Assembly: GCA_012520375.1 (NCBI GenBank)
Contig: JAAYOH010000102.1
Location: 1 to 40,001 of the forward strand
DNA: 40,001 bases
Direction: 5' to 3'
From: Clostridiales bacterium
GTDB taxonomy: Bacteria > Bacillota > Clostridia > Christensenellales > Aristaeellaceae
The notes beneath the pieces are model-generated. The model was not told the origin of the DNA. It saw only the letters and a list, made by a program, of their open reading frames with translations, and did no database searches. The position numbers and the translations under genes are program-made. Numbering within the stretch: position 1 is the stretch's first letter; every line of letters begins with the position of its first letter. Below are positions 14,695 to 22,639 of the stretch, in pieces.

Positions 14695-16983
14695 ATGAAG
14701 AAAATTGTTGCGTTGCTTCTTGTACTGATGGTGTTTATGGCTGGCTTTAGTGCCTTAGCCGAGACCTTCACTGCGGAAGCGCCCGGTTTTGGTGGCAGCA
14801 TAAGCGTGAGCGTCGCCGTGGAAGACGGAATGATTACAGGAGTGGACATAGCGGGGGATCAGGAAACCCCAGCCATTGGCATCGCGGCCTTTGAAACGCT
14901 GGCTCAGCGGATCCTCGACGCGCAGAATGCCGACATCGACGACGTTGCCGGTGCGACCGTAACCAGCGCGGGTGTAAAAACGGCCGCATCGGAAGCCATT
15001 GCCGAGGCGTTGGGCGGCGGGGCCACGGTGGAAGCCAAACTCGCGCCAGGCGTCTATACGGCAGAAGCAGGCGGCTTTTCTCTGGTCGAAAAAGTGCCTG
15101 TGACCGTAACTGTGGACGAGAACTCCATCGTATCTATCGACGCAAGCGAAGACTGCGCCGAAACGACGATCATGCTTCGCACTGTCAAAGAACTGCTGAT
15201 TCCCAGAATTATCGAGGCTCAGAGTGTAGGCGTCGACGCTATCTGTGGCGCTACCGCCACCTCTAACGCGATCAAGAGTGGAGTCGCTGACTGCCTGGCC
15301 CAGGCGCTGGAGGCGGCAGGAAGTCCGCAAAGCGCCCTGGCAAATTTCTATACCGTGCCCGAAAAAGCCCACGCTGGCGAAGAAGTGTCCCTCGAGGCGG
15401 ACGTGTTGGTTGTGGGCCTTGGCGGTGCCGGCGCGACGGCGGCTATCAGCGCGGCCGAGGCTGGTCTGAAGGTAATCGCCGTTGAAAAGGCGGGCAAGGT
15501 GGGTGGAACTTCGTCTATCGCCTCCGAACCGATGGCCATTAACCCCAAGCGCTTCCAGGAGGAGCATAACGACGGAAAGGATTATATCGACGCGTCTGTA
15601 ATGAAGGAAGCATGGCTTGCCTATACCACAGGTGCGGACGGAACCCAGAAAGCCAAGGAAGAAGTCGTGGACGTGATGTTCAACAATTCAGGCGATGCCC
15701 TTGACTGGCTGGTCTATGACCATGGCTTCACCTTTGGCGAACCACGCGTGGGCTTCACCGCAGCGGACGTCTATCTCTGCCGGTACAACTATGTGACCGA
15801 CGGCATCCCCTCCAACGAACGCCGCATTGGCGCTCAGGCCTTCTACGATAACCTGATGAAGGAGTTTGTGGAGTTGGGCGGCGAGTATTACCTTGAAACT
15901 GAGGGAAGGGAACTGATCTTCGACGAAGAGACAAACGCCGTGACGGGCGCGGTCGCTGTGTCTCAGGACGGCACTCTGTACAACATCAAAGCCAAAGCGG
16001 TCGTTCTGGCTACCGGCGGCTTTGCCGGAAATCCCGACATGATGGACAAGTATCTCTCCCAAAACAAATACTTCGACTTCACCACACCCGGCGGCTGGAT
16101 GCTGTACGGCTCCAATCAGAACGACGGCAAGATGATCGCCTCCGCCATTGAAAACGGAGCAGGAACCTACAACATCTCCATGGCGGCGATGGTTCACAAT
16201 ACTGCGACTGAGGTGCTGCTGCGCGATTACCCCGTTACCGTCGTCGAGGGCGAGACGAACCCCGTCACCGGTAGACCTCAGACCCGGTCCATCAACGACA
16301 TACCGCAAATTATGGCGCAATCGGCAAACATCCTGGTGGTAGGCAACAACGGCAAACGCTTCGTGGACGAGGCTTCCATGGGTATGCTGGGTTCCTGGGC
16401 GAACGGCCGTGAGTTTTATTCCATCTGGTCGGCGGAGCAGATTGACGACGTGAAGGCAAATGGCTTCAAGTATGTCTCTACCAGCCGTTACTTGGGCCAG
16501 GGCGGAGTCCCGGTGGGAGAGCCAATGGATCAGATTTACGACGTGCTGGATACGGCCATGAAGGCTGGCATCGTCTACAAAGCTGAAACGCTTCCCGAGT
16601 TGGCCGAGCAAATCGGTATTCCGGGCGAAGCCCTCGTTGAGACCGTCGAAGCCTACAACGCCGCCTGCGCATCAGGCGTAGATGAAGAGCACGGAAAGAA
16701 AGCCGAGTATCTTGACGCCATCGGCTATGGTCCTTATTACTGCGTTGTCGGCACGCCCTACTGCTACTCTACTGTCGGCGGTCTGGACGTCGACAGGAAC
16801 CTCAATGTTCTGGACATTGAAGGCAACCCGATTGCGGGTCTGTACGCGGCTGGCGAAGATTGCCTGGGCTGCCTGATGTCCGACGAGAGGGCATACGTGA
16901 CGTTCGGCGGCGGCGCACAAGGCTGGGCCGTAACCTCCGGCTACTACGTCGGGCGAGTGTTGGGCGACGCGCTGGCGAAGTAA
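14695..16983 (+). CDS. Secreted flavoprotein reductase: two FMN-binding domains plus FAD-binding domain
   Basis: 762 residues. A signal peptide (1-22, ending SALA) is followed by two FMN_bind domains, each with the GAT motif to which ApbE-type transferases attach FMN (T88 in VAGATVTS and T187 in ICGATATS). The rest is an FAD_binding_2 domain of the fumarate/urocanate reductase type, with GLGGAG at 241-246 and EKAGKVGGTSS after it. Such proteins act outside the membrane and reduce small organic acceptors with electrons from extracellular flavin chains. Most relatives have one FMN domain; two in series is a less common form. No haem-binding CXXCH motif was seen. The start follows AAAGGAGG. It stands alone, with its own promoter and terminator. 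The electron acceptor is unknown. Confidence 0.85.
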   Translation: MKKIVALLLVLMVFMAGFSALAETFTAEAPGFGGSISVSVAVEDGMITGVDIAGDQETPAIGIAAFETLAQRILDAQNADIDDVAGATVTSAGVKTAASEAIAEALGGGATVEAKLAPGVYTAEAGGFSLVEKVPVTVTVDENSIVSIDASEDCAETTIMLRTVKELLIPRIIEAQSVGVDAICGATATSNAIKSGVADCLAQALEAAGSPQSALANFYTVPEKAHAGEEVSLEADVLVVGLGGAGATAAISAAEAGLKVIAVEKAGKVGGTSSIASEPMAINPKRFQEEHNDGKDYIDASVMKEAWLAYTTGADGTQKAKEEVVDVMFNNSGDALDWLVYDHGFTFGEPRVGFTAADVYLCRYNYVTDGIPSNERRIGAQAFYDNLMKEFVELGGEYYLETEGRELIFDEETNAVTGAVAVSQDGTLYNIKAKAVVLATGGFAGNPDMMDKYLSQNKYFDFTTPGGWMLYGSNQNDGKMIASAIENGAGTYNISMAAMVHNTATEVLLRDYPVTVVEGETNPVTGRPQTRSINDIPQIMAQSANILVVGNNGKRFVDEASMGMLGSWANGREFYSIWSAEQIDDVKANGFKYVSTSRYLGQGGVPVGEPMDQIYDVLDTAMKAGIVYKAETLPELAEQIGIPGEALVETVEAYNAACASGVDEEHGKKAEYLDAIGYGPYYCVVGTPYCYSTVGGLDVDRNLNVLDIEGNPIAGLYAAGEDCLGCLMSDERAYVTFGGGAQGWAVTSGYYVGRVLGDALAK

Positions 16984-17011
16984 ACCTCCTGGTGCGGACA
17001 GTATAAAAACT

Positions 17012-17050
17012 AAAATCACGGCCACCGGAATAGCCGGTAGCCGTGATTTT
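17012..17050 (+). terminator. Terminator after the flavoprotein gene
   Basis: AAAATCACGGC pairs with GCCGTGATTTT, with an inner ACCGG/CCGGT stem around AATAG and one mismatch between. It ends in T residues 30 bases after the flavoprotein stop. It could also serve the leftward GGGtGRT unit. Confidence 0.8.
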
Positions 17051-17150
17051 CGAGGGTGCCCGGAAAGTCAATCCACTTTCCGCGGCGCTCTTTTTTGCTG
17101 TAAAAAGGAGCTTATCCTTTTCGGACAAGCCCCTTGTTTTGCAGGGTATC

Positions 17151-18167
17151 TTACTTCTGGGATTCCTCGATGGCTACCGCCACCGCCACGGTCATGCCCA
17201 CCATGGGGTTGTTGCCCGCGCCGATCAGGCCCATCATTTCCACATGGGCGGGAACGGAGGAGGATCCGGCGAACTGGGCGTCGGAGTGCATGCGGCCCAT
17301 GGTGTCGGTCATGCCGTAGGAGGCGGGGCCGGCTGCCATGTTGTCGGGGTGCAGGGTTCGGCCCGTGCCGCCGCCGGAGGCCACAGAGAAGTACTTCTTG
17401 CCGGCCTCGGCCATTTCCTTCTTGTAGGTGCCCGCGGTGGGGTGCTGGAAGCGGGTGGGATTGGTGGAGTTGCCGGTGATGGAAACGCCAACGTGCTCGC
17501 GCCACATGATGGCCACGCCCTCCCGGACGTCGTCCGCGCCGTAGCACTTTACCTTGCTGCGCTCGCCGGTGGAGTAGGGCGTTTCGCTGATTACGGTGAG
17601 GGCGTGATCTTCCTTCACGTCATGGGCCAGGTAATCGTACTTGGTCTCCACATGGGTAAAGCCGTTGATGCGGCTGATGATCATGGCGGCGTCCTTGCCC
17701 AGGCCGTTCAGGATGACCCGGAGGGGGGTCTTCCGCACCCGGTTGGCGTTGCGGGCGATGCCGATGGCGCCTTCTGCGGCGGCAAAGGACTCATGGCCCG
17801 CCAGGAAGCAGAAGCACTCGGTCTCTTCCCGCAGCAGCATGGCGCCCAGGTTGCCGTGGCCCAGGCCCACCAGGCGCTGGTCCGCCACGGAGCCGGGGAT
17901 GCAGAAGGCCTGCAGGCCTTCGCCGATGCACTCGGCGGCTTCCACAGCCGTCTTGACGCCCTTCTTGAGGGCGATGGCAGCGCCCAGCTCATAGGCCCAC
18001 TTGGCGTTTTCAAAGGCAATGGGCTGGATATCTTCCACGATCTTGTGGGCATCGATGCCCTTGGACATATTGTAAGCCCTCAGCTCTTCAAAATCCTTGA
18101 AGCCATACTGGTCAAGAACGGGCTTCAGCTGGGGCATGCGTCTATCGTATCCTTCAAACATAACCAC
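17151..18167 (-). CDS. GGGtGRT protein (conserved, function unknown)
   Basis: About 338 residues. The name-giving motif GGGTGRT is at residues 265-271, followed by conserved blocks LHPDNMAAGPASYG, GRMHSDAQFAGSS and VPAHVEMMGLIGAGN. This uncharacterised family occurs in anaerobes next to a NifU-like scaffold gene, as here, with 15 bases between. The many conserved histidines, asparagines and glycines suggest a metal or cofactor site, but no activity is established. GTG 18167 is preferred because AGGAGG lies eight bases upstream; ATG 18161 and GTG 18176 are alternatives. It shares the promoter of the scaffold gene upstream. No membrane segment or signal peptide is seen. Confidence 0.85.
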   Translation of the reverse strand: MVMFEGYDRRMPQLKPVLDQYGFKDFEELRAYNMSKGIDAHKIVEDIQPIAFENAKWAYELGAAIALKKGVKTAVEAAECIGEGLQAFCIPGSVADQRLVGLGHGNLGAMLLREETECFCFLAGHESFAAAEGAIGIARNANRVRKTPLRVILNGLGKDAAMIISRINGFTHVETKYDYLAHDVKEDHALTVISETPYSTGERSKVKCYGADDVREGVAIMWREHVGVSITGNSTNPTRFQHPTAGTYKKEMAEAGKKYFSVASGGGTGRTLHPDNMAAGPASYGMTDTMGRMHSDAQFAGSSSVPAHVEMMGLIGAGNNPMVGMTVAVAVAIEESQK

Positions 18168-18182
18168 GATGCACACCTCCTC

Positions 18183-18884
18183 TTACTGCTTACGCGGGTC
18201 GATCCACTTGACCGCGCCATCTTCGGCCTTGAACCGGCCGTAGGTACCGATGCTCTTGTTGTAGGCTTCCTCCACAGGGATCCCTTTTTTGATGTCGTCC
18301 ATCATCCTGCCCAGGGACAGGAACTGGTAGCCGCAGATCTGGTCGTTCTCGTCCAGGGCGATCTTCATGACGTAGCCCTCGGCCGTCTCCAGATAGCGGG
18401 GGCCCTTGACCCTGGTGCCGTAGGTGGTGCCCACCTGGCTGCGCAGGCCCTTGCCCAGGTCTTCCAGGCCGGCGCCCACCACCAGGCCGTCATCGGAGAA
18501 GGCGGACTGGGTGCGGCCGTAGGCGATCTGCAGGAACAGCTCCCGCATGGCGGTGTTGATGGCGTCGCACACCAGGTCGGTATTCAGCGCCTCCAGGATG
18601 GTCTTGCCCGGCAGGATCTCGCTGGCCATGGCGGCGGAATGGGTCATGCCGGAACAGCCCAGGGTCTCCACCAGCGCCTCTTCGATGATGCCGTTCTTGA
18701 CGTTCAGGGTCAGCTTGCAGGCGCCCTGCTGGGGTGCGCACCAGCCGATGCCGTGGGTGAAACCGGAGATATCGCTGATTTCTCTGGCCTGGACCCATTT
18801 GCCCTCTTCGGGAATGGGGGAGGGGCCGTTGTTGGGGCCCTTGGCCACGCAGACCATTTCTTCAACTTCGCGTGAATACTGCAT
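18183..18884 (-). CDS. NifU-like iron-sulfur cluster assembly scaffold protein (GGGtGRT-associated)
   Basis: 233 residues. The NifU/IscU-like core is shown by cysteines C49 (GWCAPQQG) and C77 (TLGCSGMTHSAAMA) and by C56. It is longer than IscU, with a C-terminal extension containing GTTYGTRVKGPRY and a Lys/Asp-rich end. Scaffold proteins assemble Fe-S clusters before transfer to targets. The ATG at 18884 is chosen for the GGGAGG site six bases upstream. It is the first gene of a two-gene unit with the GGGtGRT gene, which suggests that the partner receives or helps place a cluster. No cysteine desulfurase gene is in the window. Confidence 0.85.
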   Translation of the reverse strand: MQYSREVEEMVCVAKGPNNGPSPIPEEGKWVQAREISDISGFTHGIGWCAPQQGACKLTLNVKNGIIEEALVETLGCSGMTHSAAMASEILPGKTILEALNTDLVCDAINTAMRELFLQIAYGRTQSAFSDDGLVVGAGLEDLGKGLRSQVGTTYGTRVKGPRYLETAEGYVMKIALDENDQICGYQFLSLGRMMDDIKKGIPVEEAYNKSIGTYGRFKAEDGAVKWIDPRKQ

Positions 18885-18914
18885 ATCTATCCTCCCTTTT
18901 GTTTTTGCTTTTCC

Positions 18915-18923
18915 ATTATACCA
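18915..18923 (-). promoter_or_regulatory. Extended -10 promoter of the scaffold/GGGtGRT operon
   Basis: TGGTATAAT on the minus strand, 30 bases upstream of the scaffold start. No good -35 lies 16-18 bases away, as is common for TGn-extended promoters. Confidence 0.6.
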
Positions 18924-19113
18924 CATCATCGGTCGTCTGTGTACCCGTCAACGAATTCTTAATGCCCGTTCCGGGCTTCGGGACGGGGAAGCGGAACAAA
19001 AGGCGGTCCCGGGCGCACTCCTTTGGCTTGCGGAGGATATCAAGCATGTTTGCGCAAGCGATACTGCAGGCCGACCGGATGCCGCGCCCATTTGCCCTTG
19101 CCCCGTGGGCCCT

Positions 19114-20511
19114 TTAGTCGAAGTGCAGCTCTTTGACGTCGGGCAGGGGCTCCAGCATCACGTCCTGCTCCCGCAGGATGGCGCGGATCTCCTGTACGTC
19201 CACTTCCCCGGGCTTCTTGCCCTGCTTCACCGCCAGGGCGGCCCCTACGCCCACCCCCTGGGCCAGGGCCATCAGGGGCGGCATGACCCGGGCGGAAGAC
19301 AGGGCCACCGCGTCCATGGAAGCGCAGCGCCCGCTGAGCATCAGGTTGTCGATGTCGGCGCTGCAGGCGATGCCGTAGGGCAGGCCGTAGGGTTTCACCT
19401 TTTTGCAGATGGTGCTCTTCCCCGCCCCGTCGTGGATGTCGATGATGTAGGAGCCCAGGCCCACGCTGTCCTCGGGGATCTGCCCCTCCATCACCATGGC
19501 TTCCGTGAGGGTGCGAAGCCCCTTGAAACGCCGGGCCTCCCGGATGCCGATGAAGGGGAAGATGTTGGACAGGCGGCAATTCTCGAAGCCGGGCACGTAT
19601 TTGCGCAGCACGTCCACCAGTTCCAGGTTCTGCCTCTGCCCTTCGATTTCCGCCTTTGTCAGGTCGAACATGTCGCTGCCGTCGATGCCCAGGTGGCGGG
19701 TACAGTTCAGGTGGACGTCTCCAGGCAGGATGCTCTGGATCAGGATCAGGGTGTCCCGGTCGATGGGCATCTCCCCCTTCTCCTTCAGCTCCGAGATCAG
19801 CTTGCGCATGCCCACGATCACGTGATGTTTGTCGTTCTTGCGGAAATAGGCGGCGTCGTAGCCCGGATAGTGCTCCACCGTGGGGGCCAGCTCCATCTGT
19901 TCCGGTTCCCGCTCCACGTAGGCCACCGTCTTGCTGTCGTCCACATGGCTCACGGTGCACATCACCGTGGGGGGCTGCAACACCCCGGTGCCCGCCTGGC
20001 CCTTGTCATAGCGGGCTCCCGCCATGTAGGCCACGTCTCCGTCCCCGGTGGCGTCGATGAATACCTCCGCCTCCACCTCCAGGCGGTTGCCCTTGCCGAA
20101 CAGGGTGATGGAGACGATGCGGCCGTTGTCCAGGTTGACCCCGATGACGCAGGTGTGCAGCAGCAGTTCCACCCCGGCCTCAAGGCACTTGCGCGCCGCG
20201 ACGACTTTGAAGACCTCCTGGTTCAGCATGGTCACGGAATCGTGGAGAGGGCACCAGGTGTGCTCGCTCACCGCGTCGTAGAGCTTCATGGCGTCCACCA
20301 GTTCCTGGGCGATGCCCCGGATCACCTGGTTCCCGTCCTTGTCCAAAAAGGCCAGCAGGGGCAGGCCCAGGGCAATGTTGCCCCCAAGGAATCCGTTCTT
20401 TTCCACCAGCAATACCCGGGCGCCGCCCCGTGCCGCTGCGATGGCCGCAGGCAGTCCTCCGGGACCGCCGCCGACGACCACGACGTCATAGCGCTTCATA
20501 CCGATTTTCAT
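19114..20511 (-). CDS. FAD-dependent oxidoreductase (FAD_oxidored family)
   Basis: 465 residues. The FAD-binding motif GGGPGG is at 14-19 after strand VVVV, followed by LLVEKNGFLGGN. A second dinucleotide contact is the block EVFIDATGDGDVAYMAGA, and a C-terminal ADIDNLMLSGRCAS segment closes the site, as usual for this flavoprotein family. ATG 20511 has GGAGG seven bases upstream. It is transcribed away from a second member of the family, with back-to-back promoters in between. No substrate can be assigned. No signal peptide is seen, so it is probably cytoplasmic. Confidence 0.85.
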   Translation of the reverse strand: MKIGMKRYDVVVVGGGPGGLPAAIAAARGGARVLLVEKNGFLGGNIALGLPLLAFLDKDGNQVIRGIAQELVDAMKLYDAVSEHTWCPLHDSVTMLNQEVFKVVAARKCLEAGVELLLHTCVIGVNLDNGRIVSITLFGKGNRLEVEAEVFIDATGDGDVAYMAGARYDKGQAGTGVLQPPTVMCTVSHVDDSKTVAYVEREPEQMELAPTVEHYPGYDAAYFRKNDKHHVIVGMRKLISELKEKGEMPIDRDTLILIQSILPGDVHLNCTRHLGIDGSDMFDLTKAEIEGQRQNLELVDVLRKYVPGFENCRLSNIFPFIGIREARRFKGLRTLTEAMVMEGQIPEDSVGLGSYIIDIHDGAGKSTICKKVKPYGLPYGIACSADIDNLMLSGRCASMDAVALSSARVMPPLMALAQGVGVGAALAVKQGKKPGEVDVQEIRAILREQDVMLEPLPDVKELHFD

Positions 20512-20556
20512 ATTAATTCCTCCACTGTCCAAATCATAGGATCGCTCACCAAATTC

Positions 20557-20585
20557 AGTATAATCGGTCAACTCCCTTCTGTCAA
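20557..20585 (-). promoter_or_regulatory. Leftward promoter of the FAD oxidoreductase at 19114-20511
   Basis: Minus strand: -35 TTGACA (20585-20580), 17-base spacer, -10 TATACT (20562-20557). Confidence 0.75.
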
Positions 20586-20597
20586 TCGGGATTGACA
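20580..20597. promoter_or_regulatory. Palindrome joining two divergent -35 elements, likely operator
   Basis: TGTCAATCGGGATTGACA is an 18-base inverted repeat, perfect except for the two central bases. Its ends are the -35 hexamers of both divergent promoters, so one bound dimer could control both FAD oxidoreductase genes. Confidence 0.5.
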
Positions 20598-20621
20598 TCC
20601 CCCACCCAAAAATGATAGGAT
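20592..20621 (+). promoter_or_regulatory. Rightward promoter of the FAD oxidoreductase at 20666-22567
   Basis: TTGACA (20592-20597), 18-base spacer, TAGGAT (20616-20621). Confidence 0.65.
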
Positions 20622-20665
20622 AACACGGGCAAATCCAAAGAATACAAAGCAAAGGATATGTGGCG

Positions 20666-22567
20666 ATGAAACAATACATCCGGGAGATCCCAGCCCCCTC
20701 CGGCAATCCGTGCATCCCCCGGCACCACGATGTGGTGGTGGTGGGTGGGGGCATGAGCGGCCTGGCGGCAGCCATGGCCTCGGCTCGCCAGGGCGCCGAC
20801 ACCCTGCTCATCCAGGACCGCAGCGTCCTGGGCGGCAATGCGAGCAGCGAAACCCGCATGCACATCTCCGGCGCCTCCTGCCACTGGGGCAAACGGGACG
20901 CCGCCGAAACCGGCATCCTCATGGAGCTGCAGCTGGAGAACAAGCGCCTGAACGACTCCTACAACTACTCCATCTGGGATGGGGTGCTTTGGCATGCCGC
21001 CAAGAAAGAACCCCGCCTCACCCTGATGCTCAACACCACCATGTACCAGGTGTCCAGCGACGGCCGGCGCATCACAGGGATCCAGTGCTACCAGATGAAC
21101 ACGGAAAAGCGGTTCAGCGTCACGGGGGAGATCTATCTAGACTGCACCGGCAACGGCACCCTGGGCTACTACGCCGGGGCCGAATACGCCGTGGGCCGGG
21201 AAGCCGCCCATGAATACGGCGAAAAGGACGCGCCGCCGGAGCGGGACGGGGAAACCATGGGCAACACCATCTATTTCACCGCCCACGACACCGGCCATCC
21301 CGTGCCCTTTATCAAGCCCGACTGGGCGTACGACTTCGACGAGAGCGACTTCCTTCACCGCTACCACGGGGACATCGTGGTGTACCACGACGACAAGGAC
21401 GTGGTGGTGCTGCGCCCCGGCGAGGACTATGAGGACCACGGGGAGCAGTTGGTGGAAAAGTACGACGTGCAGAGCGGCTACTGGTGGAACGAGCTGGGGG
21501 GCGACTGGGACGACATCATCGCCCAGGCCGAGGACATCCGCTGGGAATTGTACCGCTGCGCCTACGGCATCTGGGACCACATCAAAAACGGCGGCGACCA
21601 CGGGGCTGAAAACTACCAACTGGACTGGGTGGGCAGCGTGGCGGGCACACGGGAAAGCCGGCGCCTGATGGGGGATTATGTGCTCAGCGAAAACGACATC
21701 CTGTCCAACAACCGCCGCCCCGACGGGGTGGCCTACGGGGGCTGGCCCATGGACGAGCACACCGCGGGGGGCCTGCGGGCCAAGGGGGAGATCCCCTCCC
21801 GGGTGCGCTCCTTTGAAGGGTTGTACGCCATCCCCTACGGCTGTTACTGCTCCGCCAACATTGAAAACCTGATGATGGCGGGCCGGAACATCAGCGCCAC
21901 CAAACTCGCCATGGGCTCCACCCGGGTGATGGGTACCTGCGCCGTGGGGGGCGAGGCTGCGGGAACCGCCGCCGCCATGGCCGTCCAAAAGGGGCTCTCC
22001 CCCCGGCGCCTGGGGGAACTGTACATGGAAGAGCTGCGGCAGGAACTGTTGAAAAACGACTGCTTCATCCCGGGATGCCGCAACCGGGACCCCCGGGACC
22101 TGGCCCGGCAGGGACGGGTGCGCGCCTCTTCCCAGCAGCCCGGCTTTGAAGCCGACATGGTGCTCTCCGGCATCAGCCGCCCCCTGGACGGGGTCAGCAA
22201 CCTGTGGCGTTCGGACGGCCTCTCCCCCCGGGGCGAGACCCTGACCCTGGCCTGGCCTTCCCCCGTCACCCTCTCCCAGGTCCGGCTCACCTTCGACCCC
22301 AACCTGTCCGAGGAGCGCTGCATCTCGGTGTCCAAGGCCTTCATCGACAAGGAGCCCAAGGGGGTCGCCAAAGAATTGGTCAAGGACTACACCCTCACCG
22401 CCTCCCTGAAGGGGGAAACCGTATGGACCGCCCGGATCGCCGGCAACTACCAGCGCCTCCGGGTCCACGACCTGCCGGAATCCGTCCAGGCCGACACCCT
22501 CCGCCTCACGGTTCACGCCACCAACGGGGCTCCCGACGCCCGCCTGTACGAACTGCGGGCGTACTGA
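20666..22567 (+). CDS. FAD-dependent oxidoreductase with C-terminal beta-sandwich domain
   Basis: 633 residues. The dinucleotide-binding motif GGGMSG is at 27-32, then LLIQDRSVLGGNASSE, a LDCTGNGTLGYYAGAEY block and a C-terminal NIENLMMAGRNISAT segment, all typical of the FAD_oxidored family. After about residue 480 comes a beta-rich domain (LTLAWPSPVTLSQVRLTFD) resembling a discoidin-like carbohydrate-binding module. That pairing suggests a sugar-related or polysaccharide-derived substrate, but this is inference. No signal peptide is visible. The ATG at 20666 has an AAAGGA site about ten bases upstream; GTG 20660 is possible. It is divergent from the shorter family member and 72 bases upstream of a membrane protein gene. 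Confidence 0.82.
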   Translation: MKQYIREIPAPSGNPCIPRHHDVVVVGGGMSGLAAAMASARQGADTLLIQDRSVLGGNASSETRMHISGASCHWGKRDAAETGILMELQLENKRLNDSYNYSIWDGVLWHAAKKEPRLTLMLNTTMYQVSSDGRRITGIQCYQMNTEKRFSVTGEIYLDCTGNGTLGYYAGAEYAVGREAAHEYGEKDAPPERDGETMGNTIYFTAHDTGHPVPFIKPDWAYDFDESDFLHRYHGDIVVYHDDKDVVVLRPGEDYEDHGEQLVEKYDVQSGYWWNELGGDWDDIIAQAEDIRWELYRCAYGIWDHIKNGGDHGAENYQLDWVGSVAGTRESRRLMGDYVLSENDILSNNRRPDGVAYGGWPMDEHTAGGLRAKGEIPSRVRSFEGLYAIPYGCYCSANIENLMMAGRNISATKLAMGSTRVMGTCAVGGEAAGTAAAMAVQKGLSPRRLGELYMEELRQELLKNDCFIPGCRNRDPRDLARQGRVRASSQQPGFEADMVLSGISRPLDGVSNLWRSDGLSPRGETLTLAWPSPVTLSQVRLTFDPNLSEERCISVSKAFIDKEPKGVAKELVKDYTLTASLKGETVWTARIAGNYQRLRVHDLPESVQADTLRLTVHATNGAPDARLYELRAY

Positions 22568-22639
22568 CCCTGCCGGGGTTGTTGCACAACCCGCCTGAAT
22601 CAAACGAATCGAAGGCCATGGAGAAAGGATGGAACCCCG

